DNA of 64,000 bases from Dietzia cinnamea NBRC 102147 (GTDB lineage Bacteria; Actinomycetota; Actinomycetes; Mycobacteriales; Mycobacteriaceae): the NCBI RefSeq assembly GCF_001571065.1, contig NZ_BCSW01000009.1, positions 32,780 to 96,779 of the forward strand, in the 5' to 3' direction. A model generated the notes under the pieces. That model searched no databases, had not been told where the DNA came from, and saw only the letters and a program-made list of their open reading frames with translations. The position numbers and the translations under genes are program-made. Of the stretch, positions 28,841-37,788 are shown piece after piece (positions within the stretch are counted from its first letter, which is position 1; each line of letters opens with the position of its first letter).

Positions 28841-30357
28841 CGCTGGCGGACGAGGGAGTAGACCTCCATGGCACCCACCGCGAGGGGGACGATCGCGCAG
28901 AGGGCGACGGCCTCGACCACGCCCACGGCCCGGAGCGCCCCGGGGGAGAGGTCGACGTGCGGGAGGACCGACGCGGCCACGATGACCGCCGCGGCGACGG
29001 CCACCGCGGCCGGGACGACGACCCCCACCGGCGAGTCGACGGTCAGGCCCGCGCCCACCAGTACACTGGCGGTCAGCACGAGCGCCGAGATGAGCAGCAC
29101 GGCGGTGTGGACCCGGTCGGCGTAGCCCAGCCCGCGCAGCACCAGCACCACGATGAGGACCAGCGCCAGCGGAGCCGACCAGCGGGTGGTGTCGCCGTCG
29201 CCGGTCAGGGACGTCAGCGACCCGGCGGTGCAGACCGCGCCGGCCGCGGCCAACAGGCCGGTGAGCCAGGACCGCGAGGTGAGGAACCGGTGCCGCAACA
29301 CGCCCGGCGTGGGCAGGGGGCCGCGGGCCCTACCGCGCACGTCGTGGTCGATGTCCTCGAGGTCGCCGGCCTCGACGTCCTCGCCCGGGGCGGGCACCGG
29401 CGGGATGGGGATGCGGGCGGCCCAGACGGCGATCCGCGGGGCCGCGGTGAGCACGAGGAGCCCGACGAGCACGGCACCGGCGCCCACCGCGGGGGCCGGC
29501 GTGGGGGTCGTCGCCGCCACGAGCGCACCGACCGCGCCCGTCGCGAGCGCCACGCACGCCGCGAGGTACCCGGCGGCGGTGTCGTAGCCGAGGGCCGGCC
29601 CGGGGCGGAAGACGGTCGACCGCAACAACGCGGCGAGGACCGACCCGGCCGTGAGCCCGCCCAGGAGATGCCCGGCGCCGACGGGAGGGCCACCCACGGT
29701 GGCCCCCGCGAGCACCGTGAAGCCCACTGCACACGCACCCGCGACGGCGTCCGCGGACCCGTGCACCGAGGCGCGACGCAGGGCGAGGACCGCGGCCAGG
29801 CCGAGCAGCCCGAGCAGAAACGACACCAGCGGGGTCGTGAGCCCGCCGTCGAGCCACCACTGCCGTGTCGCCGCCACCGCGGCGGCGACCGCCACGACAG
29901 CGGTCGCGGCGGTCGCGGTGGTGACCGCGTCACGGCGGTCCCACGAGGCGGAGCGGGCCACGTCCGGCTCGGTCAGTCCCTGTAGGACGTCGTCGAACAG
30001 CGGGGCGGGCGTCGGCACCGGGCGGTGGTCCAGCACGAGTATCTCGCCGTCGTGGACGCGCTGCTGGGCGAGGGTCTCCGACACGGCCAGCGGGCCGCCG
30101 GCCAGTCGGGACAGCTGCCAGGACCCGCCGGTGCCGCCGCCCATCCGGGCGTCGACGTCCACCCCCGACGCCGGGCCCGCGGCCGCGCGGATGTGGTCGC
30201 GGACGAGGTCCACGACCTCCGGGATCACCGCGACCAGCTCGAGGTGGGCGGGCAGACTCAGATCCACCCGGGTGGAGCGGCACACCACCGACACCCGGCG
30301 CTGGTCCAGGGGTTCGACGCCCGCGGCGACGCCCCTGATCTCACTGTCCGCCGACAT
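28837..30357 (-). CDS. eccD: Type VII secretion integral membrane protein EccD
   Basis: 506 residues. The N-terminal 95 or so residues form the ubiquitin-like YukD domain (RVSVVCRSTRVDLSLPAHLELVAVIPEVVDLV-type strand pattern), followed by about eleven hydrophobic segments. ATG 30357 has CAGGAGGTCGG upstream, and an earlier in-frame ATG at 30852 is inside the opposite-strand eccC region. EccD forms the central membrane barrel of ESX systems. It is coupled to mycP and divergent from eccC. Confidence 0.93.
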   Translation of the reverse strand: MSADSEIRGVAAGVEPLDQRRVSVVCRSTRVDLSLPAHLELVAVIPEVVDLVRDHIRAAAGPASGVDVDARMGGGTGGSWQLSRLAGGPLAVSETLAQQRVHDGEILVLDHRPVPTPAPLFDDVLQGLTEPDVARSASWDRRDAVTTATAATAVVAVAAAVAATRQWWLDGGLTTPLVSFLLGLLGLAAVLALRRASVHGSADAVAGACAVGFTVLAGATVGGPPVGAGHLLGGLTAGSVLAALLRSTVFRPGPALGYDTAAGYLAACVALATGAVGALVAATTPTPAPAVGAGAVLVGLLVLTAAPRIAVWAARIPIPPVPAPGEDVEAGDLEDIDHDVRGRARGPLPTPGVLRHRFLTSRSWLTGLLAAAGAVCTAGSLTSLTGDGDTTRWSAPLALVLIVVLVLRGLGYADRVHTAVLLISALVLTASVLVGAGLTVDSPVGVVVPAAVAVAAAVIVAASVLPHVDLSPGALRAVGVVEAVALCAIVPLAVGAMEVYSLVRQR

Positions 30358-30538
30358 CTCACCGACCTCCTGCTCGTTCCCGGTTGGTGCCCCCGCCAGG
30401 ACGTGTACTGCCCTAACATCGCCACCCGATACGCCGATCATTGTCGGGGCGGAAGGGCGCTCGTGGGGGCCCCAACTCCCGGCGGCGCGCCGCGCGCCCG
30501 TCGGCAGTGGAGGGGACGATCGCAGATGACGCACACGG

Positions 30539-33500
30539 GTGCCGCTGATGGGTGACGTCGTGTTCGCGCGCGCCGAGAAGCTCGACGCCCCGCCCATACC
30601 CGGCGGCGAGATCGCGCTGCAGGCGCCGCCCGCCCTGCCGCGGCCGACCCCGCGTCCGCTCATCCAGATCGTGCTGCCGATCGTCCTGGTGGTGGCCGTG
30701 GGCGGGATGGTCGTGGTGATGATGCGCACGGGAATGATGCGCAACCCCGTGTTCATGCTCTTCCCCGTGATGATGGCCGTCTCGGCGGTGGGCATGCTCG
30801 CCGGCACGCTGACCGGCGGGAGCAAGACCGCCGAGACGGACGAACTGCGCAAGGACTACCTGCGCTACCTCGGTCAGACCAGGGACATCGTCCGTGAGAC
30901 CGCGGCCGCGCAGCGGGCGGCCGCACTGTGGCGCCACCCGGACCCCGTCGAGCTGCCCGCGCTCGTCGGTACGCCCCGCATGTGGGAGCGCGACGAGTCG
31001 GATCCCGACGACCTCACCATCCGCGTGGGCCCCGGCCGCCAGTCGCTCGCGACCCGGCTCGAGGCCCCGGACGCCGGTCCCGTCGACGACCTGGAGCCGG
31101 TGTCGGTGGTGAGCATGCGACGCTTCGTCCGCGTGCACTCGGTGGTCGACGAGCTGCCCGTCGCGCTGGAACTGCGCGCGTTCGCCGCCCTGTCCCTCGA
31201 CGGCGACGTCGACCGCGTACGCGCCGCCGTACGCGCCATGATCGCCGGCCTCGTGGTGGCCCACGGTCCCGACCGGGTCCGCGTCGCGGTGGCCGCGAGC
31301 GAGGGCGACGCCCGCCGGGCCTGGGAGTGGCTCAAATGGCTCCCGCACCACGAACACCCCGTCTACACCGACGGCGGCGGGCGGGTCCGGCTCACCGAGT
31401 TCTCGCTCGCCGGGGTCGAGTCGATGCTCGGGACCGACCTCTCGGACCGTCCCGCCTTCTCCCCGAGCGCGGCCGGTGTCCCGGGGCGGGCGCACCTCGT
31501 CGTCGTCGTCGACGGGGTCGGCGTCACCGGCGCCGAGCGTCTCCTGGCCGAGGACGGTCTCGACGGCGTCACGGTGCTCGAGGTCTCCGGCAGCCGCGCC
31601 GGGCAGCTGCGCGACCTCGCGCTGCGCCGGGGTCTGTGCATCCGCGTCGACGATGATCGTGTGGCGCGCGTCCGCACCGAGGCGGGGGAGGAGGAGGTCG
31701 CGTGTGTCGACGCGATGAGCCCGCCGGAGGCCGAACGCCTGGCCATGGCGCTGTCGCGCTACCGGCCCGCCGACACGGTGACCCACGCCGACGGCTCCAC
31801 CTCGACCCGCCGCGCGCCCGGCCTGCCCGACCTGCTGGGGATCGGCGTGGCCACCCAGGTCGACCCGGCGGTCGCGTGGCGACGCCGCGGCGAGCGCGAC
31901 CGGCTGCGCGTGCCCGTGGGGGTTAGTCCTGACGGCGCGCCTGTGGAGCTGGACCTCAAGGAGGCAGCTCACGGTGGCATGGGTCCGCACGGGCTGTGCA
32001 TCGGCGCGACCGGATCCGGCAAGTCCGAGTTTTTGCGCACCCTCGTGCTGGGCCTCGTCGCCACCCACGACCCCGATTCGCTCAATCTCGTGCTGGTGGA
32101 CTTCAAGGGCGGCGCCACGTTCCTCGGGCTGGAGTCGCTGGCGCACGTCGCCGCGGTCATCACCAACCTGCAGGCCGAGGTCACCATGGTGGACCGCATG
32201 CGGGACGCCCTCGAGGGGGAGCTCACCCGGCGCCAGGAGGTGCTCCGCGCGGCCGGCAATTACTCGAACGTCGCGGAGTACGAGGCCGCCCGCGCCAAGG
32301 GCGCCCCGCTGGACCCGCTCCCCGCGCTGGTGATCGTGGTCGACGAGTTCTCCGAACTGCTGTCCTCCAAGCCCGAGTTCGCCGAGCTGTTCCTCACGAT
32401 CGGGCGCCTCGGGCGGTCCCTGCACATCCACCTGCTGCTCGCCTCCCAGCGCCTCGAGGAGGGACGGCTGCGCGGGCTGGACAGCCACCTGTCCTACCGG
32501 ATCGCGCTCAAGACGTTCTCGGCCACCGAGTCCCGCACGGTTCTGGGCGTGACCGACGCCTACCACCTGCCCGCGACCCCGGGCGCCGGCTACCTCAAGG
32601 TGGACGCCGGCGACCCGGTGCGGTTCGACGCCGCCTATGTCTCCGGTCCGTACACCGAGGACCGACGCCTCGACGGTTCCACGGTGGCCATGGTCGCCGC
32701 CCGGGCCGCGGTGCGGCCGTTCACCGCCTGGTACATGCCGGTGCCGACCCCACCGGTGGTGATCGGAGGCGACGACGAGGAGGACCTCGTTCCCGGCGAC
32801 GCCGCGGACGCCGACGGCGCGGGGGAGTCGGCGAGCCTGCTCGACGTCCTGGTGGGCCGACTCGCCGGGCACGGCCGACCCGCGCACGAGGTGTGGCTGG
32901 CCCCGTTGGGGGAGGGCGCCCCGCTGGACTCGGCCGTGGGCACCGAACCGACGGGCACCGAACCGACGGGCACCGAGCCGACCGGCTCGGACCCGGCGGG
33001 GGCCGCGATCGCGGCCGTCCGGCCGGTCGGGCTGCGGTTCCCGCTCGCCGAGGTGGACCTGCCGTTCGAGCAGCGCCGCGACACCTGGTACGTGGACCTG
33101 TCCGGGGCCGACGGCAACGTCGCCGTCGTCGGCGGCACCCGCTCCGGCAAGTCGACGACGCTGTGCACCCTCGTGCTGTCCGCGGCCGCGACCACCGAGC
33201 CCGACCGGCTGTCGGTATACGTCGTGGACCTCGGCGGCGGACTGCTGCAGTCAGTCGCGGACCTGCCGCACGTGGGCGGGGTCGCCCGCCGCGGCGAGGA
33301 GGAGAGAATCCGGCGCACGATCGCCGAGGTGGACGCCGAGCGTCGTCGTCGCGAGACCGCCTTCCACGAGGCGGGTATCACCTCCGTCGACCAGGCGCGC
33401 CGTCGGGAGATCGACCGGAACGGGCGCCCCGTGGCGGAGTACCCCGACGTCCTTTTGGTACTCGACGGATGGCAGGCCCTGCGCACCGAGTTCGAGGACC

Positions 33501-34618
33501 TCGAGGCCGTGGTCCTGGGCCTGGCCGCGGACGGGCTGTCCTATGGGATCCACGTGGTGTTGTCCGCCTCCCGCTGGGCGGACCTGCGGCCGGCGCTGCG
33601 CGACGCCCTCGGTACCAGGGTCGAGCTGCGCCTGGGTGATCCCACCGATTCCATGATCGACCGGCGCGCGGCGATGACGGTCCCGGCCGCCCCGGGGCGG
33701 GGACTCACCCGCACCCGCGATCACATGCTGGTCTACCAGCCCCGGCTCGACGGTCGGGTCGACCCGGAGGGTATGGCCGACGCGACCGCCGAGGCCTCGC
33801 GTCACCTCGCCCGGCGGTGGCGCGCCCGGGTGGGCGACGTCGGCGCCGCCCCCGTCCGGATGCTGCCCGAGGTGCTGCCCTACGCGCAGGTCGCGAGCCT
33901 GGCCCGTCCCGACGCCGACGGTCGTCGCACCCGCCTCCCGCTCGGCGTGGACGAGGCCGACCTCACGGTGGTCTACGCCGACCTGGAGGGCGACCCGCTC
34001 ATGCTGGTGCTGGGCGACTCGGAGTGCGGGAAGACCTCCCTTCTGCGGTCGCTGTCCCGCGGGCTGGTCGCGGGGAACACCCCCGAACACGCCAAGCTCA
34101 TCGTGGTGGACTACCGGCGCACGATGCTCGGCGAGGTCACCGGGGACCACCTCGCGGGATACGCGCCCACCGAGACGGCCCTCGTGCCCATGGTCGAGCA
34201 CCTGGCGCAGGTCCTCGACGAGCGCATGCCCGGCGCCGACGTCACGGCCGAGGAGCTGCGCGCGCGGTCGTGGTGGAGCGGACCCAGGATCTACCTCCTC
34301 GTCGACGACCTCGACCTCGTCATCACGGGAGGGGGCAACCCGCTGCAGCCCCTGGCGCGCTTCCTGCCGCACGCCCGGGACATCGGCCTGTCGGTCGTCC
34401 TGGCCCGGCGCAGCGCCGGCGCCTCGCGCGCGCTGTTCGACCCGTTCGTCGCCCGGATCCGCGACCTGGGCGGCGCGGGTCTCGTCATGTCCGGCAGCCG
34501 CGAGGAGGGGCCGCTGCTCGGAGGGGTGCGACCCGGCCCGCTGCCCGCGGGGCGGGGACGGCTCGTCACCCGCGACGGCGGCGTGCGGCTGGTCCAGACC
34601 GCCCTGTCCGAACCGTGA
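30539..34618 (+). CDS. eccC: Type VII secretion ATPase EccC (FtsK/SpoIIIE family, single polypeptide)
   Basis: 1359 residues, the motor of ESX secretion. Two N-terminal membrane segments (about residues 41-85) are followed by three FtsK-like domains: P-loops GATGSGKS at 489-496, GGTRSGKS at 865-872 and GDSECGKT at 1159-1166. The second domain starts after an acidic linker with a GTEPT triplicate (801-815). EccCa and EccCb are fused here. GTG 30539 is the longest start; ATG 30548 is possible, and neither has a well-spaced ribosome-binding site (GGAGGGG is 23 bases away). The stop overlaps the next gene (GTGA). Confidence 0.95.
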   Translation: MPLMGDVVFARAEKLDAPPIPGGEIALQAPPALPRPTPRPLIQIVLPIVLVVAVGGMVVVMMRTGMMRNPVFMLFPVMMAVSAVGMLAGTLTGGSKTAETDELRKDYLRYLGQTRDIVRETAAAQRAAALWRHPDPVELPALVGTPRMWERDESDPDDLTIRVGPGRQSLATRLEAPDAGPVDDLEPVSVVSMRRFVRVHSVVDELPVALELRAFAALSLDGDVDRVRAAVRAMIAGLVVAHGPDRVRVAVAASEGDARRAWEWLKWLPHHEHPVYTDGGGRVRLTEFSLAGVESMLGTDLSDRPAFSPSAAGVPGRAHLVVVVDGVGVTGAERLLAEDGLDGVTVLEVSGSRAGQLRDLALRRGLCIRVDDDRVARVRTEAGEEEVACVDAMSPPEAERLAMALSRYRPADTVTHADGSTSTRRAPGLPDLLGIGVATQVDPAVAWRRRGERDRLRVPVGVSPDGAPVELDLKEAAHGGMGPHGLCIGATGSGKSEFLRTLVLGLVATHDPDSLNLVLVDFKGGATFLGLESLAHVAAVITNLQAEVTMVDRMRDALEGELTRRQEVLRAAGNYSNVAEYEAARAKGAPLDPLPALVIVVDEFSELLSSKPEFAELFLTIGRLGRSLHIHLLLASQRLEEGRLRGLDSHLSYRIALKTFSATESRTVLGVTDAYHLPATPGAGYLKVDAGDPVRFDAAYVSGPYTEDRRLDGSTVAMVAARAAVRPFTAWYMPVPTPPVVIGGDDEEDLVPGDAADADGAGESASLLDVLVGRLAGHGRPAHEVWLAPLGEGAPLDSAVGTEPTGTEPTGTEPTGSDPAGAAIAAVRPVGLRFPLAEVDLPFEQRRDTWYVDLSGADGNVAVVGGTRSGKSTTLCTLVLSAAATTEPDRLSVYVVDLGGGLLQSVADLPHVGGVARRGEEERIRRTIAEVDAERRRRETAFHEAGITSVDQARRREIDRNGRPVAEYPDVLLVLDGWQALRTEFEDLEAVVLGLAADGLSYGIHVVLSASRWADLRPALRDALGTRVELRLGDPTDSMIDRRAAMTVPAAPGRGLTRTRDHMLVYQPRLDGRVDPEGMADATAEASRHLARRWRARVGDVGAAPVRMLPEVLPYAQVASLARPDADGRRTRLPLGVDEADLTVVYADLEGDPLMLVLGDSECGKTSLLRSLSRGLVAGNTPEHAKLIVVDYRRTMLGEVTGDHLAGYAPTETALVPMVEHLAQVLDERMPGADVTAEELRARSWWSGPRIYLLVDDLDLVITGGGNPLQPLARFLPHARDIGLSVVLARRSAGASRALFDPFVARIRDLGGAGLVMSGSREEGPLLGGVRPGPLPAGRGRLVTRDGGVRLVQTALSEP
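32939..32983 (+). repeat. Three 15-bp tandem repeats inside eccC
   Basis: GGCACCGAACCGACG occurs at 32939-32953 and again at 32954-32968, with a diverged third copy at 32969-32983. The repeat encodes GTEPT three times in the linker before the second ATPase domain. The unit is in frame, so copy-number change would alter linker length only. Confidence 0.9.
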
Positions 34619-35454
34619 CCGACGCGCGCGCGGCGACCCTGGCCGTCGACCTGTCCTGCTCGGGGCTGGCCGTCGCGGCGGCGTCCGCCTCGGCGGTGCT
34701 GTCCCCGGTGGTCGCCCCCGCCTCCGTCCTCGCCGGCCTCGACGGATCGGCGCTCCCGCCCGGTGGCGACCGCATCGAGTGCTCGGATCGGGCCGACGAG
34801 GCCGCCGCCCGCTTCCCGGCCCGGTGCCTCGCGGACCCGGTCGCCCACGCACACCGCGACCGCGTGGACGTCGCCGGCCTCTCCGTGCCGGTCTCCGAAC
34901 TCCTCGCGGCCCCCGTCGCGCGCGCACTGCGCTGGGCCGGGGCCTCAGCCGGCGACAATGACGGTGACGGCGACGCCGCCGTGCTGGTGGTGCCCAGCGA
35001 CTGGGGGACGAGCCGCACCACCCGGCTCGTGGCCGCCGCCCGGGACGTGGGGGTCGCCGCCCGCGTGGTCCGCTCAGCCCTGGTCACGGCCGAGGCGCTC
35101 CCGTCGTCGTCGGCGCGCTGGGCGGTGTGCGTGGAAGCCTCCCGCACACGCACCACGGTCTCACTCGTCGAACGTGCGCGCGGCGGACTGACCCTGGTCG
35201 ACCGCGCCGTGGTGCAGCGCCGCGACCCGTTCCGCGACACCGCCGCCGACGACGAGGTGCCGCGCATCCTCGACGCGGTCACCGGCCTGAGGCGCCGGCG
35301 GCGCGAGGCGGCCACCGGGTCCGCGGAGGTCCTCGTGCGCGGACGGGTCGCCGAGCGGGTCGTGGACGCGTGCGACCGGGCCCGCCTGCTGTCGTTCGTC
35401 GTACCCGAGGTCGCGCCGGTCGAGGCGGCGGCCCGGCTCTACGCCACCTCCTGA
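34615..35454 (+). CDS. Type VII secretion-associated protein, Rv3446c family
   Basis: 279 residues from GTG 34615, overlapping the eccC stop by four bases; readings from 33817 lie within eccC. The order eccC, this gene, then two esx genes equals eccC4-Rv3446c-esxU-esxT of M. tuberculosis, which is the main reason for the call. The sequence shows an N-terminal segment TLAVDLSCSGLAVAAASASA, a VVPSDWG motif and an Ala-rich rest, resembling an actin/Hsp70-like ATPase fold at low confidence. No signal peptide or clear membrane segment. Role in secretion unknown. Confidence 0.8.
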   Translation: MTDARAATLAVDLSCSGLAVAAASASAVLSPVVAPASVLAGLDGSALPPGGDRIECSDRADEAAARFPARCLADPVAHAHRDRVDVAGLSVPVSELLAAPVARALRWAGASAGDNDGDGDAAVLVVPSDWGTSRTTRLVAAARDVGVAARVVRSALVTAEALPSSSARWAVCVEASRTRTTVSLVERARGGLTLVDRAVVQRRDPFRDTAADDEVPRILDAVTGLRRRRREAATGSAEVLVRGRVAERVVDACDRARLLSFVVPEVAPVEAAARLYATS

Positions 35455-35566
35455 CGAGCCCGACGGAGATTTTCCCGATCCCGTGGAACCGAACGACCTC
35501 CCGGCCGCGTCGAACACTGTGACGGACCCAGAAGGGGAGTCCGCAGCGACCACAGGGGAGGACGAG

Positions 35567-35887
35567 ATGACCGGGTTCAACACCCACATCGGGACCATGG
35601 ACACGGCGGCCAGGAGGGTCGACGACGTGAACCTCGAGATCGACCGGCTGCTCGGCACCGTGCGGGACTCGGTGTCCCAGCTCGGCGGCTCGGTGTGGCG
35701 CGGCGCCGCGCAGGCACGCTTCACCCAGATCATGACCGAGTGGCAGCAGCAGAGCGCCAAGCTCAACAACGCCCTCGCCGGGATCTCGGAGACGATGCGG
35801 ACCAACAGCTCGTCGTTCGACGCCGCGGACCAGGACTCGGCCGCCCTCATCACCCGGGCCGGCGGCACCGGCCCGCTCAACCTCTGA
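35567..35887 (+). CDS. WXG100-family protein (EsxU-like)
   Basis: 106 residues from ATG 35567 with AGGGGAGGACGAG upstream; the longer reading from 35483 adds 28 residues untypical of Esx proteins. A predicted helix-turn-helix hairpin has the turn motif SVWRG, the WXG equivalent, near residue 44, and a helical second half ends NSSSFDAADQDSA. Small helical proteins of this family are the exported substrates of ESX systems and act as heterodimers with their neighbour. No YxxxD signal is obvious. Confidence 0.85.
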   Translation: MTGFNTHIGTMDTAARRVDDVNLEIDRLLGTVRDSVSQLGGSVWRGAAQARFTQIMTEWQQQSAKLNNALAGISETMRTNSSSFDAADQDSAALITRAGGTGPLNL

Positions 35888-35920
35888 TCGCCGACACCAC
35901 CACCACCGGAAGGGACCGTC

Positions 35921-36214
35921 ATGACCTCTGGACAGATCACCTACAACCACGGCCCGATCGAGGCCCTCGTCGGCCAGGTCGCGCAGGCGTCCACCAGCCT
36001 GCGCACCACCCTCGACGACCTCAAGGCCTACCTCGCCCCGCTGGTCGCCGAGTGGGAGGGCGACGCCGCGGTCGCCTACCAGGCGCACCAGAACGACTGG
36101 GACCAGGCCGCGGCAGCGCTGCAGGCGATGCTCGCCGAGATCTCCCGCGCCGCCGCCCAGGGCAACGAGGGCATGGCCGACGCGGATCGTCGTGCCGCTC
36201 AGGGCTGGAGCTGA
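35921..36214 (+). CDS. WXG100-family protein (EsxT-like)
   Basis: 97 residues. The turn motif is AEWEG at about residues 44-48, and the flanking pattern (SYN/TYN start, LAPLVAEWEGDAAVAYQAHQ, DADRRAAQGW end) resembles EsxT of M. tuberculosis. It probably forms a heterodimer with the preceding EsxU-like protein for export. GAAGGGACC precedes the ATG. Tail DADRR may include the YxxxD/E-type export information, but no canonical motif is seen. Confidence 0.87.
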   Translation: MTSGQITYNHGPIEALVGQVAQASTSLRTTLDDLKAYLAPLVAEWEGDAAVAYQAHQNDWDQAAAALQAMLAEISRAAAQGNEGMADADRRAAQGWS

Positions 36215-36248
36215 TCCACCGGCCCCGACACCCACGTCCGACCTCCCG

Positions 36249-36283
36249 CGACCCCGCCCCGCACCACCGCGGCGGCGGGGTCG
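36249..36283 (+). terminator. Terminator after the ESX-4 genes
   Basis: A 10-bp perfect stem (CGACCCCGCC at 36249-36258, GGCGGGGTCG at 36274-36283) with a 15-base loop, 35 bases after the second esx gene. No T-run, as is usual in high-G+C genomes. Confidence 0.6.
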
Positions 36284-36381
36284 GGGCGCACCGACCGGAT
36301 GCAACGGTCCCACCCCCCGCCTACCGTCGCGGGACACGACCGGGTACCACCACCGGCCGCCGCGAGAAGAGGGAGGACCGC

Positions 36382-37740
36382 ATGTACGTCACGCACGACC
36401 CGTCCACCGGTCGGACCGACCGCGAGTACGAGCAGATCCGCGACGTCGACGGCGTCCTGGACACCGTCACCGGGGGATTCGCCACCTGGCGCGCCACCGA
36501 CGTGGCCGAGCGGGCCCGCATCCTGGTGGCGATCGCCGACGCCTTCGACGAGCACCGCGAGGAACTCGGTAAGGCGATCACCACCGAGATGGGCAAGCTG
36601 CCCGACCAGGCGCAGGGCGAGGTGGAGCTCGCGGCGTCGATCTACCGCTGGTACGGCGAGCACGGTCCCGCCCTCCTGGAGCCCGAGTCGCTGGACGTGC
36701 CCGAGGCGCGTCTCAACCGGGTCACCTACGAGCCCGTCGGGCCGCTGGTGGGGATCATGCCGTGGAACTACCCCTACTACCAGGTCGCTCGGTTCGCCGC
36801 GCCCAACCTGCTGCTCGGCAACACCGTCGTGCTCAAGCACGCGAGCATCTGTGCCCGCTCGTCCGCGGCCATCGAGAAGGTGCAGCGCGCGGCGGGCCTA
36901 CCCGAGGACGTCTTCGTCAACGTCTACGCCTCCAGCGACACGGTCGCCGAGATGATCGCCGACCCGCGGATCAAGGGCGTCTCCCTCACCGGGAGCGAGG
37001 GAGCCGGCGCCGCGGTGGCCACGGTGGCCGCGGAGAACCTCAAGCCCAGCGTGCTGGAGCTCGGCGGGTCCGACCCGCTCATCATCCTCGACGCCGACGA
37101 TCTCGACGAGCTCACCGAGACCGTGGGTCGGGCGCGGCTGTCGAACTGCGGGCAGGCGTGCAACTCGCCCAAGCGGATCTTCGTCCCGACGCAGCTCGAG
37201 GAGGACTTCCTCGGCCGGCTGAAGAACCTCTACGAGGAGCTGACCGTCGGGCCCGCCGCCGACGAGGGCACCGAGCTCGGGCCCCTGTCGTCGGAGGACG
37301 CCCGCGACGACGTCGTCGAGCAGGTCGAGACGGCCGTCCGGCAGGGCGCGACGCTCGTCACGGGCGGCGCGGCGATCGACCGGCCCGGCGCGTTCATGCA
37401 GCCCACCATCCTCACCGGCATCACCGAGGAGATGGACGCCTACCGCGAGGAGATCTTCGGCCCCGTCGCGATGGTGTACACCTACGACTCGATCGACGAG
37501 GCGGTGCGGATCGCCAACGACACGCCCTTCGGGCTCTCCGGATCCGTGTGGGGCACCGACACCGAGCGCGCCTCCGAGGTGGCGGAGCGGCTCGAGGTGG
37601 GCATGGCCTACGTCAACGAACACGGCACCACCCTCCCGGGGCTACCGTTCGGCGGCGTCAAGCGCTCCGGATACGGCCGCGAACTGGGACGATGGGGCCT
37701 GACCGAGTTCGCCAACGTCCGGCTCCAGCGCGTCAGCTGA
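36382..37740 (+). CDS. NAD(P)-dependent aldehyde dehydrogenase (succinate-semialdehyde dehydrogenase-like)
   Basis: 452 residues from ATG 36382 with GGGAGGACC upstream; the longer frame runs back through both esx genes. The catalytic Cys is in NCGQACNSPKR and the catalytic Glu in LELGGSDP. Cofactor and fold motifs PWNYPYYQ and FGPVAMVY are present. The sequence is closest in feel to the short SSADH/GabD-type enzymes that oxidise succinate semialdehyde, but substrate assignment is uncertain. It stands where rplM-rpsI follow esxT in mycobacteria. Confidence 0.85.
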   Translation: MYVTHDPSTGRTDREYEQIRDVDGVLDTVTGGFATWRATDVAERARILVAIADAFDEHREELGKAITTEMGKLPDQAQGEVELAASIYRWYGEHGPALLEPESLDVPEARLNRVTYEPVGPLVGIMPWNYPYYQVARFAAPNLLLGNTVVLKHASICARSSAAIEKVQRAAGLPEDVFVNVYASSDTVAEMIADPRIKGVSLTGSEGAGAAVATVAAENLKPSVLELGGSDPLIILDADDLDELTETVGRARLSNCGQACNSPKRIFVPTQLEEDFLGRLKNLYEELTVGPAADEGTELGPLSSEDARDDVVEQVETAVRQGATLVTGGAAIDRPGAFMQPTILTGITEEMDAYREEIFGPVAMVYTYDSIDEAVRIANDTPFGLSGSVWGTDTERASEVAERLEVGMAYVNEHGTTLPGLPFGGVKRSGYGRELGRWGLTEFANVRLQRVS

Positions 37741-37750
37741 ACAGATCTGT
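37741..37750 (+). promoter_or_regulatory. Perfect palindrome ACAGATCTGT before the sulfurtransferase gene
   Basis: A 10-bp perfect palindrome directly after the aldehyde dehydrogenase stop, next to TATTCT (37752-37757), a plausible -10. The position between -35 and -10 would suit an operator, but such short palindromes can occur by chance. Confidence 0.35.
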
Positions 37751-37788
37751 CTATTCTCGGGGGGCGTACCCCATCGAAAGGACGAGAC

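Noticed and set aside
30413..32887. 824-codon open frame on the minus strand opposite eccC
   Set aside because: Its Gly/Arg/His/Asp-rich product has no domain, and it is the mirror of a clear FtsK-family gene. Long antisense frames are normal in high-G+C DNA.
35695..36381. N-terminal extension of the aldehyde dehydrogenase
   Set aside because: It reads out of frame through both esx genes; the ATG at 36382 has a good ribosome-binding site and normal family start.
37741..37750. ACAGATCTGT palindrome as a firm operator
   Set aside because: Ten bases of perfect palindrome can arise by chance and no second copy was found, so it is listed only at low confidence.
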